Under the pieces are notes generated by a model. It was not told the origin of the DNA, searched no databases, and was given only the letters and a program-made list of their open reading frames with translations. A stretch of 47,844 nucleotides of DNA, taken from NCBI GenBank assembly GCA_018819925.1, contig JAHJPG010000065.1, positions 1 to 47,844 of the forward strand, given 5' to 3'. The stretch is from Pseudomonadota bacterium (GTDB lineage Bacteria; Desulfobacterota; Desulfarculia; Desulfarculales; Desulfarculaceae). This document shows positions 1 to 9,348 of this stretch, in pieces. Each line of letters starts with the position of its first letter. Positions within the stretch are counted from its first letter, which is position 1. The translations under genes were made by a program, and so were the position numbers.

Positions 1-410
1 GGCTCCCGCAAGGGGGGAATGGCCTGGCGCGGCGTCCGCAACCAGGCCGGGGCCTGCTCCAGGAGAAGGTCGTAGGCCCGCGCCGCCCGCTCCAGCAGCT
101 CCATATCCCACCGGGCTTGGGCCAGGCGCTCCACCCTCTCCTCAAGCTGGCGGGCGCAGTGCCGGCGAACTTTGGCCAGGGCGCCCAGACCCTGGGCCCG
201 GGCCAGGGCCTGGCGGGCCTGCTTGACTTGGGCGGCCAGTTGGCGGCGGCGCTCCAACTGGGCCCGGGCCAGCCCGGCCAGATCGGCCCGGCTGAACTCC
301 AGCCCTGATTCCCCCCGGGGCAATTGGCCGCACCACGCCGCCAAAAGTTGGCGCAGCCTGGCGGTCAGGGCGGGCACCTGGGGCGGAATTGTGGATGGCG
401 GCGGACCCAA
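1..410 (-). CDS. Hypothetical coiled-coil protein (3' end outside window)
   Basis: An open frame runs leftwards off the window edge with no stop. The translation is almost wholly helical and charged, rich in Ala, Leu, Arg and Gln, with long runs of the AQLERRRQLAAQ type typical of a coiled coil. The start is taken as TTG at 410 because a GGGAG ribosome site lies 5 bases upstream and two stop codons lie just before it; GTG at 377 is the alternative. Helical secretion or flagellar chaperones of the FlgN/FliJ kind look like this, but no diagnostic motif is visible and no function is claimed. The next gene (ending at 500) is on the same strand. Confidence 0.5.
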   Translation of the reverse strand, partial: MGPPPSTIPPQVPALTARLRQLLAAWCGQLPRGESGLEFSRADLAGLARAQLERRRQLAAQVKQARQALARAQGLGALAKVRRHCARQLEERVERLAQARWDMELLERAARAYDLLLEQAPAWLRTPRQAIPPLRE

Positions 411-499
411 CGCGGCTCCCGGCTACTAGGGGGCTCCGATGGCTACCGGAGCGGTTTAATTCGTCATATCAAACATATTGCTGACGGGATAGCGCCCTG

Positions 500-2509
500 T
501 CAATCATTTTCGCCCGGGGCGGGAGTGCGGCCGGCCTCGTCCCCCTCGCCGGTCTCCACCAGGTTGCGGCCCTTTTGCTTGGCCCGGTACATGGCGTCGT
601 CCGCCGCCCTCATCAGGTCGGTGAGGCGCATCCCCGGAGCCAGTTGGGCCACTCCCAGGCTGATGGTCACGCGCACCTGGGGCTGGCTTTGGCTCACCTG
701 CTGGCTGGCGGTTTCCACCCTCAGGCGTTCGGCCACCATGGCCGCCGCCGCCAGGCCGGTCTCGGGCAACAGGGCCATGAACTCCTCGCCGCCCACCCGG
801 CCGAAAAGGTCCACCTGCCTGAGCACCTTGCGGCACACCTTGGCCAGCGATACCAAGACCTCGTCGCCCGTCTCGTGCCCATAGCTGTCGTTGACCGCCT
901 TGAAGTGGTCCACGTCCAGCATTATCAGAGACAAGGCTCCGGCGTAGCGCTGGCTGCGGGCCACCTCCTGGCGCGAAAGCTCCATGAAGCGGCGGCGGTT
1001 GAGCACTCCGGTGAGCCCATCGGTGTTGGCCAGGCGCTTGAGGGCCTCCTCGTCGCGCTTGTGCGCGGTGATGTCGCGCACGCTGCCGGCGGCGTACCAC
1101 TGGCCGTCCAGGGAAAAGGCCGAGGCGCTCACCTCGGCTGGGAAAAGGGAGCCGTCCTTGCGTTTGGCCAACACCTCGCGGCGACCTTCGAAGATGGGGC
1201 CTTGTCCGGTGCGGCTGAAAGCCTCCAAACCCCGGGCGATGCCTCCGTGCTGCTCGGACGGGGCCACCAGTTGGTGCAGGCCTTGGCCCATGGCCTCCTC
1301 GCGGCGATATCCGAACAGCCGCTCCGCGGCCAGGTTCCAAAACTGCACCTTGTCTTGTGAGTCCACCAGGGTTATGGCGTCCTGGGCGGTGTTGGTGATG
1401 AACTCCAGGCGGCGCTGGTCGCGCTGGGCCGCGCTTTCGGCCAGGGCCCGGCGCACCCGGGCCGCCGCCCACAGCCACACCACCCCGGCCAGCAGGGCCA
1501 GCACCCCGGCACAGATCAAGTACATGGCCGGAAGCCAGGGCAGGGAGAGCACCTCCGGGGGCACCCGGGAGATTATCCACCAGTGGTCGTCCATACGGGT
1601 GGGGGGGATGGGCGATCCCGCAGCCTGGGCTTTTTCCATAAGGGCCACCGACTGGTAGGTGAACAGCCCTTGGGGGGTGAGCACCTGTCCCTGGTCCTCG
1701 GGGGCGATGGACTGCCAGGCCTGCTGGAAGGCGGAAGGCATGCTGAAGGTTGCCCGCTCGCTGATGGCATGGCCCCACTCCAGCTCCGGCGAGGGACCCA
1801 CCAGCCACCAGCCCTTTTGGTTCACCAGGAAAATCTTGTTTTCCCCCTCCCGGGAGGCTCGGCGCAAGCGGTCCAGCAGACGGTCGCCCAGGAAGTTGAG
1901 CACCACCACCCCGGCCTTGCCGCCGCCGGGGAGCGCCACCGGGCTGACGAAACGCAGGGTGGGCTTGAGGGGCGTTTCCAGCTTGCCTTGCTCGAGGTTC
2001 AGGTCAAAGGGCGAAACATAGACCTGGCCTTGGTCCATGGCCAGGCCAGCGGCGAAGTAGTAGCGGGAGACCTTGTGCTGCATCTGCTCCTGGGCCACCG
2101 CCAAGGCCTTGCCTTGCTTCAGGTTGATGCGCACCACCTCCCGGCCGGTGGCGTCCAAAAAGCGCACCTGGTCATAGACTCTTTGGCTTTGGCTGAAGTG
2201 CACAAAGGCCTCTCGCAACACGTGCTTCAAGGGCACCAGCATGGTGGGGTTTTGCATGGTCAGGGAGGTGAGCCGGGCCAGGAACACCGCGTCGGCAACA
2301 TGGGCCAGAAGATCGGTTTCCAGCACCTCGCGCTCCAGGCGCACCAAGTTGACCTGTTGGCCCTTGATGGCCTCGATGCGGGTGTTCTGCTGGATGATGC
2401 CCAGCAAGACCGCCGCCAGCGCCACCAGGGCGGCCAGGGGCAGATAGAGCTTTAGAAACTGGGGCAGCAGGCGTATATGGGCAGCGGAGGTGGCTCGGTC
2501 AGCGCGCAT
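500..2509 (-). CDS. Membrane diguanylate cyclase: periplasmic sensor, PAS, GGDEF
   Basis: 669 residues. A membrane segment at about 19-40 and another at about 328-350 enclose a ~290-residue periplasmic region of the Cache type. A PAS domain follows (about 370-485), then GGDEF (about 495-655). The active-site motif is GGEEF at 573-577, so cyclic di-GMP synthesis from two GTP is expected. An RxxD inhibitory site (RQVD, 564-567) sits five residues before it, which predicts product feedback inhibition. There is no EAL domain. It lies upstream of the coiled-coil gene and just downstream of a hybrid kinase, all on the minus strand, but gaps of ~75 bases or more do not force co-transcription. The ligand is unknown. 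Confidence 0.9.
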   Translation of the reverse strand: MRADRATSAAHIRLLPQFLKLYLPLAALVALAAVLLGIIQQNTRIEAIKGQQVNLVRLEREVLETDLLAHVADAVFLARLTSLTMQNPTMLVPLKHVLREAFVHFSQSQRVYDQVRFLDATGREVVRINLKQGKALAVAQEQMQHKVSRYYFAAGLAMDQGQVYVSPFDLNLEQGKLETPLKPTLRFVSPVALPGGGKAGVVVLNFLGDRLLDRLRRASREGENKIFLVNQKGWWLVGPSPELEWGHAISERATFSMPSAFQQAWQSIAPEDQGQVLTPQGLFTYQSVALMEKAQAAGSPIPPTRMDDHWWIISRVPPEVLSLPWLPAMYLICAGVLALLAGVVWLWAAARVRRALAESAAQRDQRRLEFITNTAQDAITLVDSQDKVQFWNLAAERLFGYRREEAMGQGLHQLVAPSEQHGGIARGLEAFSRTGQGPIFEGRREVLAKRKDGSLFPAEVSASAFSLDGQWYAAGSVRDITAHKRDEEALKRLANTDGLTGVLNRRRFMELSRQEVARSQRYAGALSLIMLDVDHFKAVNDSYGHETGDEVLVSLAKVCRKVLRQVDLFGRVGGEEFMALLPETGLAAAAMVAERLRVETASQQVSQSQPQVRVTISLGVAQLAPGMRLTDLMRAADDAMYRAKQKGRNLVETGEGDEAGRTPAPGEND

Positions 2510-2585
2510 TGGACGGCTCTCTGCTGGTTTGGGGTAGCTTACCCCGGCATTTTACCTGATGTTCTCGCCAGGCCTCTATACTTCT

Positions 2586-5234
2586 TTACCGGCCTCGGCC
2601 GGGCTCCAGGCTCCGGCGCGCCGCCAGGGCGATCTCTCGGCCGCTGAAGGGTTTGCTGAGAAGCAGGCGCACGTTCGTGGGCAGCTCCCCGTGGGGCAGA
2701 TGGCCGCCATAGCCGGTGGCGATTATCACCGGGAGGCCGGGATTGATCTCATATACCCGGCGGGCCAACTCGTCGCCGGTGAGATGAGGCATGGTCAGGT
2801 CGGTGATTATCAGGTCGTAGCCGCCGGGCGCGGATTCCAGCGCCTTTAGGGCCTCCCGCCCGGAGAAGCACAACGTCACCCTGTAGCCCAGGCGCTCCAG
2901 CAGCTTGCGGACCATCCGGCCCACCGCTTCCTCGTCGTCCACCAAGAGCACCCGCTCGCCGCGTCCGTCTTGCCCGGCTTGCTCCTCATCGGCTGGGGAC
3001 GGCTCCGGCACATTGACCAGGCGGGGCAGATAGACCTCGAACACCGATCCCCGGCCCGGCTGGCTCTTGACGGTCACCTCCCCGCCGTGGCTCTTGACGA
3101 TGCCGTGCACCATGGCCAAGCCCATGCCCGAGCCCTGGCTCTTGTCCTTGGTGGTGAAGAAGGGCTCGAAGGCGCGCTGCATGGTCTGGGGGGTCATGCC
3201 CTGGCCGGTGTCGCTCACTCTCAGGCGTAGATAAGGCCCCGGCTTCAACTCGGCGAAGCCCGCCGCCTGCTCCTGGTCCAAATCAAGGGGTTCCAAGCGC
3301 ACGCCCAGCACCCCGCCGCGGTGGCCCATGGCCTGGAAGGCGTTGGTGGCCAGGTTCATCACCACCTGGTGCACCTGGGAAGGGTCGGCCATCACCATTT
3401 CGTGGGGGGCGGCCAGGTGGCTTTCCATCTGGATGGTGGCGGGCAGGGAATTGCGCAGCAGCTCCAGGGCCTCGGTCACCAAGGGCTGCAACCTCACTGG
3501 GGCCTGGCCCGACTCGCTATGGCGGGAGAAGCTGAGGATGTGGCGCACCATGCCCTTGGCCCTCTCCCCCGCCTTCATCACCTGCGCCAGGTTGGGGCGG
3601 ATGGGCGAATCGGGGGGCAGGTCGGCGAGCACCAGTTCGGTGTAGCCCAGCATGGCCGCCAGGACGTTGTTGAAGTCGTGGGCGATGCCCCCGGCCAGAG
3701 TGCCCACGGCCTCCATCTTCTGGCTTTGCAGCAGTTGAGACTCCAGCTGCTTTAGGCGCTGGCTGGCCAACACCCGCTCGGTGACGTCCCGGCCCGAGCC
3801 GCTGATGTAGGGCTCGCCCTCTTCCGGGCGCACCAGAGTGCTGCGATATTCGAGGTAGCGCCTCTTCCCCCGCTTGTCCAGGTATTGGCTCAACCCGCCC
3901 ACGAAACCGTCCCGCTTAAGGGTGGCAAGGTACTCGCTTTCAAAGGCCTGGCGGTGCTCGGGCAGCATGAAATCCGCGCCCTTGCGGCCTATCAGCTCCC
4001 CGGGCTGGTAGCCGAAGATGGTGGCGGTGGCCTGGTTGGCGCTGGTGAAGCGGCCCTGAAGGTCCTGGGTGTAGATCATGTCGGTTATGGAGTCGAACAA
4101 ATCGCGGTAGCGCTGCTCAGAGCGGCGCAGGGCCTCCTCGGCTCGGCGGCGTTCGGTGATGTCCCGGGCGATGCCCAAGATGGCCTCGGGTTTGCCGTCT
4201 TGGCCGCGCAAAAAGCGGCCCGTGACCTCCAGCCACACCTTGTCCCCGTCAGACTTGATCCCCTCCGAGATCAAGGTGCGGGAGCGATTGGGGTCCGGGT
4301 GGTCGCTGTCGAGCTTCATCTCGTCCGTGAGAAGCTGTTGAAGCTGCGCCAGCGCCTGGGAGGTGAGCAGGCCCGGTAGGCCCAGGGACATGGCCTGCCC
4401 AGGGTTGTATCCCAGAAGGGCTTGCACCGAGGGGCTCGCGTAGGTGAGGGCCATGTCCTTTAGGCGCACGATCCAGATGCTGTCGCTGACGTTTTCGGCC
4501 ACCAGGCGGTAGAGCCGCTCGCTCTCGGCCTGGGCCTCCTGGGCCTGGCGGCGGTTGGTCATTTCTTGGCGAAGCAGGGCGCGCTCCCGGGCCAGCTCCT
4601 GAGCCGCGCTACGCTGACGGCCCAGCGAGGTTTCCAACCCATGCACCAAGATGGCCCCAGGCAGGGCGATGGCCGCGTTGATGAGCAGAAAGTTGGCGAC
4701 GATGACCAGCCAGTGGTCTTGGTATTGCGCCAGGCTCTCGGCCCAGGCCACTTGGCCGGCGTGGAAGCACCAGGTGCATACCAGCAGTGTGGCCAGATTG
4801 AGGGCCAACCCCACCAGGACCGGCCGCCGTCCCAGATACAGGGCGGCCAGGATGGGGATCGAGAACAGCCAAAAGGGTCCGCTGCTCAACGGCCCTATGG
4901 TCACCATAATGGCCAGGCCGAGGCAGTAGATCATCAGCAGAAGCACCGCGACCCTGGCGGCCAAGGGCAGCCGGCGCAACCCAAAAACCGTCAGGGCCAG
5001 GGCCAGCATCACGCTGTCCAGGGTCAAGACCAGGTAGTGGCCCTCGCTAAACAGCATCGGCAGGGCCATGAGATAGGCCAACAGGCCCAGGAGCAGGCCC
5101 GGCCCCAGGGTGAAGAAAAACATGCGTTCGCGCCACTGGGCCAGCCCGCCGGAGTCCCCCACCCGGGGAGGGGTCACCATTTGGCGCAACCAAGGCCAAC
5201 AGCCTTGTTTGCTTGGCGTTTTGTTGTCCGGCAT
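2586..5234 (-). CDS. Hybrid sensor histidine kinase (membrane, PAS-PAS, HisKA, HATPase, REC)
   Basis: 882 residues. The first ~200 residues hold five or six hydrophobic segments, with no large external domain. Two PAS domains follow (about 240-362 and 372-490), then a HisKA dimerisation domain with phospho-acceptor His519 in GGIAHDFNN, a HATPase domain with DTGQGM (about 675-680) and the GSGMGL ATP lid (701-706), and a C-terminal receiver (about 761-875) with DD at 766-767, Asp812 and Lys861. All catalytic residues are present, so internal phosphorelay from kinase to receiver is expected. No separate response regulator is adjacent. The GGIAHDFNN H-box is typical of soluble-signal or redox PAS kinases of deltaproteobacteria. 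The signal is unknown. Confidence 0.9.
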   Translation of the reverse strand: MPDNKTPSKQGCWPWLRQMVTPPRVGDSGGLAQWRERMFFFTLGPGLLLGLLAYLMALPMLFSEGHYLVLTLDSVMLALALTVFGLRRLPLAARVAVLLLMIYCLGLAIMVTIGPLSSGPFWLFSIPILAALYLGRRPVLVGLALNLATLLVCTWCFHAGQVAWAESLAQYQDHWLVIVANFLLINAAIALPGAILVHGLETSLGRQRSAAQELARERALLRQEMTNRRQAQEAQAESERLYRLVAENVSDSIWIVRLKDMALTYASPSVQALLGYNPGQAMSLGLPGLLTSQALAQLQQLLTDEMKLDSDHPDPNRSRTLISEGIKSDGDKVWLEVTGRFLRGQDGKPEAILGIARDITERRRAEEALRRSEQRYRDLFDSITDMIYTQDLQGRFTSANQATATIFGYQPGELIGRKGADFMLPEHRQAFESEYLATLKRDGFVGGLSQYLDKRGKRRYLEYRSTLVRPEEGEPYISGSGRDVTERVLASQRLKQLESQLLQSQKMEAVGTLAGGIAHDFNNVLAAMLGYTELVLADLPPDSPIRPNLAQVMKAGERAKGMVRHILSFSRHSESGQAPVRLQPLVTEALELLRNSLPATIQMESHLAAPHEMVMADPSQVHQVVMNLATNAFQAMGHRGGVLGVRLEPLDLDQEQAAGFAELKPGPYLRLRVSDTGQGMTPQTMQRAFEPFFTTKDKSQGSGMGLAMVHGIVKSHGGEVTVKSQPGRGSVFEVYLPRLVNVPEPSPADEEQAGQDGRGERVLLVDDEEAVGRMVRKLLERLGYRVTLCFSGREALKALESAPGGYDLIITDLTMPHLTGDELARRVYEINPGLPVIIATGYGGHLPHGELPTNVRLLLSKPFSGREIALAARRSLEPGRGR

Positions 5235-5451
5235 GGCTACCCCGGGCCTTTACATGGCCACTGGTGAAATAAAGGGCCGCCTGGCGAGCGTGGATGGGCG
5301 TTTCGGGTAGAAAACGCAAGCAAAGTTGTGGAGCGAGCCACGGCTTTGGGTCAAGATGAAATAGCTATACTACACTACCAAGGGCCCCTCCCGCAAAGCT
5401 GTCGGGCCCGGCCCCCGGCGAGGCGGGGTCCTTGGGTTGGGCCGCTGATCC

Positions 5452-6117
5452 CTAGAGGTCGAAGATGGTCAGCGTCTCCTCCAGGGGGCGGCGCTGGCTG
5501 CGGAAGAGGTTGGCCGGGGCCTCGGGGTTCGGATGCCCCAGGGCCACCCCGATGACCATATCCTCGTTGGCGGGGATGGGGACCACCGCCCGGACCTCAT
5601 CGGGGAAGCGGGCCAGGGCGGCCAGGATCACCGTACCCAGGCCCAGGCTGGAAGCGGCCAGGCACAGGCCATGCACAAAGGCCCCGGCGTCGAAGACCGC
5701 GTAGCTGGTCTGCTCCTTGGGCACGGTGACCAACAGCAGGCAGGGCGCGCCAAAGGCCCCGAAGTTGTTGGCATAGTGGGCGGCGCGCTTTTCCGCGTCC
5801 TCCCGGCCGATCTCCAGGGCCTTGAACAGGCTGCGCCCCAGGTTCTTGTAGCGCTGGGCCATGCCTTCCTCGAAGCCCATGGGCATGGTGATGTCCGGCT
5901 CCTGGGGCCGCCCGGAGCGCATGGCATCCACAAGGCGGCGGCGGATTTCCTCGGCCTTGCCGCCGCCCACGGCGTAGAGCTTCCAGGGCTGGGTGTTGCC
6001 CCAGGAGGGGGCCTTCCCAGCCAGGGCGGCTATCTGCTCCACCTGCTGGCGGGAAACCGGGGCGTCGCTGAAGCTCCGGCAGGAATGGCGGCTGTCCACC
6101 ACTTGCGTGTATTGCAT
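5452..6117 (-). CDS. Nitroreductase family FMN-dependent oxidoreductase
   Basis: About 221 residues. The N-terminus has the family pattern DSRHSCRSF...PVS, then APSWGNTQPWKLY, the region that holds FMN, and a C-terminal segment GLGTVILAAL followed by VVPIPANEDMVIGVALGHPN. These proteins move two electrons from NAD(P)H through FMN to nitro, quinone or enoate substrates; the substrate cannot be read. ATG at 6117 is chosen because AGGAG lies 8 bases upstream. GTG at 6123 is in frame, overlaps the stop of the preceding crotonase gene (GTGA), and is the alternative, but it has only two bases of spacing. The overlap makes a two-gene operon likely. Confidence 0.85.
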   Translation of the reverse strand: MQYTQVVDSRHSCRSFSDAPVSRQQVEQIAALAGKAPSWGNTQPWKLYAVGGGKAEEIRRRLVDAMRSGRPQEPDITMPMGFEEGMAQRYKNLGRSLFKALEIGREDAEKRAAHYANNFGAFGAPCLLLVTVPKEQTSYAVFDAGAFVHGLCLAASSLGLGTVILAALARFPDEVRAVVPIPANEDMVIGVALGHPNPEAPANLFRSQRRPLEETLTIFDL

Positions 6118-6119
6118 GC

Positions 6120-6923
6120 TCACTTCTCCTTTAGCCCGCTTTTGCTTACAAAACGTTGCACCCGGAGGGCGAATTCCTTGTCGTCCGCCGCGATCATCAC
6201 CCCGCGCCGCTCGTCTTCCAAATGAGGGGCCAGCCCCTGGCGAACCGCCTGGCCCAGGAGGCGCTTGGTGGCGGCCAGGGCCTGGCGCGGACCCCGGGCC
6301 AGCTCCCCGGCCAGCTCCCGGGCCGCGTCCAGGGCCCCGCCCGGGAGAGCCAGGCGCGACACCAGGCCCAGCTCTTGGGCCCGCTGGGGACTCACGGTGT
6401 CGCCCAGATAGAGCATCTCCGCGCTCAGGGCCGGGCCGAACAAATGGGTCAGGTGCCAGGTGGCGCCCGCGCCGGGCACCAGGCCCACCTTGAGGAATCC
6501 CGGCACCAGGCGGGCGTCATCGGCGGCCACCACCAGGTCGCTGGCCGCCATCCAGGCCAGGCCCGCCCCGGAGGCGGCCCCCTCCACCGCGGATATCACC
6601 GGCTGGGGCAGGCCGGTGAGGGCCAGCGCCACCCGCACCACGTATTGCAGGTAGTTGCCGAATATCTTGCCGGCCCCCTGGCCGGGGTTCTCCTGCAAAA
6701 AGGCCGCCGCCCGCTTGAGGTTGCCCCCGCCGCTGAAGTTGCCCCCCGCCCCGGTGAGGATCACCACCCGGGCGCTTTCGTCGCCGGCCAGGCCCTCCAG
6801 GGCCCGGGCCAGGCGGGGGCCCATCTGGTCGTCCATGCCGTTCATGGTGGCCGGGTTGTCCATGGTCACGATGACCACGGAGCCCTGGCGCTCTAGGCGC
6901 ACGTAGGCTGGCGTCTGGCTCAT
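6120..6923 (-). CDS. Enoyl-CoA hydratase/isomerase (crotonase) family protein
   Basis: 267 residues. Crotonase landmarks are present: the first oxyanion-hole region FSGGGNLKR, the second oxyanion-hole region AVEGAASGAGLAW, and the helix after VGLVPGAGATW. The two glutamates that activate water in true hydratases (E144 and E164 in the rat enzyme) both align with Gly here, so simple hydration of 2-enoyl-CoA is doubtful; an isomerase, hydrolase or other crotonase chemistry is more likely. Start ATG at 6923 is supported by AAGGAG five bases upstream; a longer in-frame start at 7181 lacks this and adds non-homologous sequence. Translationally coupled to the nitroreductase. Confidence 0.82.
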   Translation of the reverse strand: MSQTPAYVRLERQGSVVIVTMDNPATMNGMDDQMGPRLARALEGLAGDESARVVILTGAGGNFSGGGNLKRAAAFLQENPGQGAGKIFGNYLQYVVRVALALTGLPQPVISAVEGAASGAGLAWMAASDLVVAADDARLVPGFLKVGLVPGAGATWHLTHLFGPALSAEMLYLGDTVSPQRAQELGLVSRLALPGGALDAARELAGELARGPRQALAATKRLLGQAVRQGLAPHLEDERRGVMIAADDKEFALRVQRFVSKSGLKEK

Positions 6924-7086
6924 GTCGCTCCTTGCCTCGGTGGAAAAAAGACCGGCTCCAGCTTGCCACAGGCGGCGGCGGGTGACAAGCCGCCCCGCGC
7001 CGGTGCCCGCCGCAAGACTCCACGGCTGAAATCGGTTATACTGATGTCTCACGATAAAAACCTTTTGGCAGCGCGAATCTCGTCTC

Positions 7087-7392
7087 ATGAGCGTGTTCGA
7101 ACAAGTCTTGGCCCTGCTGACAAGCCCGGCTCCGCCCAGCCGCAACCGGCACTTCGCCCTTTTCGCCGGCCAGGGGGGCAACCGGGTGCATCGGATGTAC
7201 CGCCTCTACCGCGCCCTGGCCCAGGAGGCCTCTCGGCTGACCGCCCGGCCCGGGGCCAGCGCCCGCCTGCGGCGGGAGGAGGGCGGACTGTGGCTGGAGC
7301 TAAAAGACCCGCGGCTGGCCTACCAGCGGCGCTGCCTGCTGCCCTCCGAGCTTTCCGGCTATTTCTTAGAGCGCCTGGCCCGGGAACCATGA
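7087..7392 (+). CDS. Small conserved-looking hypothetical protein
   Basis: 101 residues, Arg-rich and without membrane segment or signal peptide. Its stop overlaps the start of the Nudix gene in an ATGA arrangement (7389-7392), which supports it being real and co-translated. It diverges from the crotonase gene; the 163-base gap between them contains a -10-like TATACT upstream of it. No family is recognised; possible roles follow only from the Nudix partner. Confidence 0.6.
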   Translation: MSVFEQVLALLTSPAPPSRNRHFALFAGQGGNRVHRMYRLYRALAQEASRLTARPGASARLRREEGGLWLELKDPRLAYQRRCLLPSELSGYFLERLAREP

Positions 7393-7895
7393 GCCCGGCC
7401 CAGGACTCCAATGAGCTGCTGCCGGTGGTGGACGGCGAGGACCGCCAGGTGGGCCTGGCCCCCCGCTCCCAGGTGCATGCCCAGGGACTCTTGCACCGGG
7501 CGGTGCATATCCTTCTCTTCAACCCCGAGGGGAGCCTGTGGCTGCAACGGCGCGGCCCGGCCAAGGACACCTATCCGGGCCTGTGGACCTCTTCGGCCAG
7601 CGGCCACGTGGACCCCGGCGAGGACTACCTGTCCGCCGCCTGCCGCGAGTTGCGCGAGGAACTGGGGCTGGAACTGGAGCTGGATTACGTGGGCAAGGTG
7701 CCCGCCGGGCCGGCCACCCAGGGGGAGTTCAGCGGCGTGTTCAGGGCCGAGACGGACCAAAAGCCCCGGCCCGACCCCCAGGAGATAGCCGAGATGGGAC
7801 TTTTCTCCCTGGCCGACGCCAAGGCCTTGGCCCTGGACCACGGCCGCTGTGCCCCCTCCCTGGAGGCGGTGATGCGGGCGGCGGGCCTCATTTAA
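7389..7895 (+). CDS. Nudix hydrolase (IPP-isomerase-like/YfcD subgroup)
   Basis: 168 residues. A complete Nudix box begins at GHVDPGE and ends at RELREELGL, matching G-x5-E-x7-REUxEExGU, so Mg-dependent hydrolysis of a nucleoside-diphosphate-linked compound is expected. The N-terminal pattern ELLPVVDGEDRQVG...LLHRAVHILLFN and the SSASGHVDPGE context match the YfcD/isopentenyl-diphosphate-isomerase-like branch rather than MutT. Substrate is not predictable. It overlaps the preceding small gene by four bases (ATGA). Confidence 0.88.
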   Translation: MSPAQDSNELLPVVDGEDRQVGLAPRSQVHAQGLLHRAVHILLFNPEGSLWLQRRGPAKDTYPGLWTSSASGHVDPGEDYLSAACRELREELGLELELDYVGKVPAGPATQGEFSGVFRAETDQKPRPDPQEIAEMGLFSLADAKALALDHGRCAPSLEAVMRAAGLI

Positions 7896-7977
7896 AAACC
7901 ACCTTGTCCTGCGAAAGCTAAAAACCAGGCCGGGCGCGGCAGCCGCCGCCCAATGCAAGCGAAGAGGGGATTTCTCC

Positions 7978-8445
7978 ATGCAGCGCGAGATACGCAGAAA
8001 AGACCGGGCCGCCGGCCAGGAACAGACTTGGCGGGTTTTGGAGCAGGGCGAGTACGGGGTGCTGTCCACCGTGTCGCCCGGCGGCCAACCATACGGCACG
8101 CCGTTAAATTACTGGCTCATGGGCGGGGCGGTCTATTTCCATTGCGCCCTGGCGGGCCACATGCTGGACAACATCGCGGCCAACAACCGGGTCTCCTTTT
8201 GCGTGGTGGGCAAGACCCAAATTCTGCCGGACAAATTTGCCGCGGTCTATGAAAGCGTGGTGGTCTTTGGCCAGGTCGCGGAAGTGTTTGAGGAGCAAAA
8301 GCAAAAGGCCCTGGAAGACCTGGTGGACAAATACAGCAAAGGTTTCCGTGCCGAGGGCTTAAAATACATTGAAAAGCTGGCCCACAAGGCCCGGGTTTTC
8401 AAGATCACCGTCGAGGCCATCAGCGGCAAGGCCCGCACCGCCTAA
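7978..8445 (+). CDS. Pyridoxamine 5'-phosphate oxidase-like (NimA-type) flavoprotein
   Basis: 155 residues, a single split-barrel domain. The pattern LEQGEYGVLSTVSPGGQPYGTPLNYW...VYFHCALAGHMLDNIAANNRVSFCVVG is typical of the NimA / pyridoxamine-oxidase-like family, which binds FMN, heme or F420 and often reduces nitro compounds or protects against oxidants. The GAGAGGGG-type ribosome site lies ~8 bases before the ATG. The C-terminal part (EEQKQKALEDLVDKYSKGF) also fits the family. It stands alone between the Nudix gene and a convergent hydrolase. Exact substrate unknown. Confidence 0.85.
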   Translation: MQREIRRKDRAAGQEQTWRVLEQGEYGVLSTVSPGGQPYGTPLNYWLMGGAVYFHCALAGHMLDNIAANNRVSFCVVGKTQILPDKFAAVYESVVVFGQVAEVFEEQKQKALEDLVDKYSKGFRAEGLKYIEKLAHKARVFKITVEAISGKARTA

Positions 8446-8459
8446 GCTCATTATCCCGG

Positions 8460-9224
8460 CTAGAAGCGCCCCATGAAGTCGGCGATGGCCTGGTTGACCT
8501 CGCGGTGCTGCTCCAATTGGATCATGTGCCCCCCTCCTTGGATGATCCTGAGCTCGGCCTCGGGGATGGCCTGGGCCATGGCCTGGCTCAGGGCGGGCGG
8601 GGTCATCTTGTCCTCGGCTCCCACCACGATCAGGGTGGGCAGGCGCAGCCGGCTTAGGCGTTCGCCGGCGTCAAATTGGTTGCAGGCGTAAAAGTCGTCG
8701 TGCAAGACCTGGGGATCGGTCTGGGCCATCTGCTCCACCCCCTGGCGCAAGAGCAGCTTGTCCACCCCCCGGGAATAGGCCCAGCCCACGATGGTCTCCA
8801 CGGTGGGCAGGAAGTTTTCCTTGATGCCGGCCAGCAGGGCCGGGTTCACCGGCAGGCGGGCCCCGGTGCTCATGAGGATCACCCCCCTAACCAGTTCGGG
8901 GTGGCTCAGGGCCAGCTCCTGCACGATGGCTCCGCCTAGGGAGTGGCCCAGCACCACCGGCCTCAGCGGCCCGGCGGCCAGGAATTCGGCCACCCACTCG
9001 GCGTAGTCCTCCACCCGCCGGCGGCCCGGGCCCGGGGTGGCGAAATGGCCGGGCAGATCCAGGGCGGCCACGTTGATCTGTTTGAGGTTGCTGAGTTGGG
9101 GCAGAAACGCCTCGCCCCGTCCGCCCGCGCCGTGGATGAGGAGCAAAGAGGGCCGGGCCGGGTCAAAGCCGCTCCTGCCCTGGTAAAAGCCCATCTCCCG
9201 TCCGTCCAGATACTTTTGCCACAT
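8460..9224 (-). CDS. Alpha/beta hydrolase
   Basis: 254 residues. The oxyanion HGAGG (31-35), the nucleophile elbow GHSLGG with Ser95, Asp205 in VGAEDKMTP and His233 in GGGHMIQLE form a full catalytic triad. Members include esterases, lactonases and C-C bond hydrolases. ATG at 9224 is chosen because GGGGAG lies 8 bases upstream; an in-frame start further out (9266) adds a basic, non-homologous stretch. It is convergent with the NimA-type gene (14-base gap). No pathway partner identifies the substrate. Confidence 0.88.
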   Translation of the reverse strand: MWQKYLDGREMGFYQGRSGFDPARPSLLLIHGAGGRGEAFLPQLSNLKQINVAALDLPGHFATPGPGRRRVEDYAEWVAEFLAAGPLRPVVLGHSLGGAIVQELALSHPELVRGVILMSTGARLPVNPALLAGIKENFLPTVETIVGWAYSRGVDKLLLRQGVEQMAQTDPQVLHDDFYACNQFDAGERLSRLRLPTLIVVGAEDKMTPPALSQAMAQAIPEAELRIIQGGGHMIQLEQHREVNQAIADFMGRF

Positions 9225-9348
9225 GTCATTCGCTCCCCGCTTCAGATTGCGCGCCCACGCTAGCATGGGCTCCGGGGCAAAAACAAGACCGCCAGCGCTT
9301 GCTGCGCCGGCGGCCCTGCTGGGTTCCGCGCTATGTGGGGGGGCTTGC

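Noticed and set aside
5360-5451. GC-rich imperfect hairpins after the nitroreductase gene
   Set aside because: Stems are interrupted and lack a T-run on either strand; not strong enough to call a terminator.
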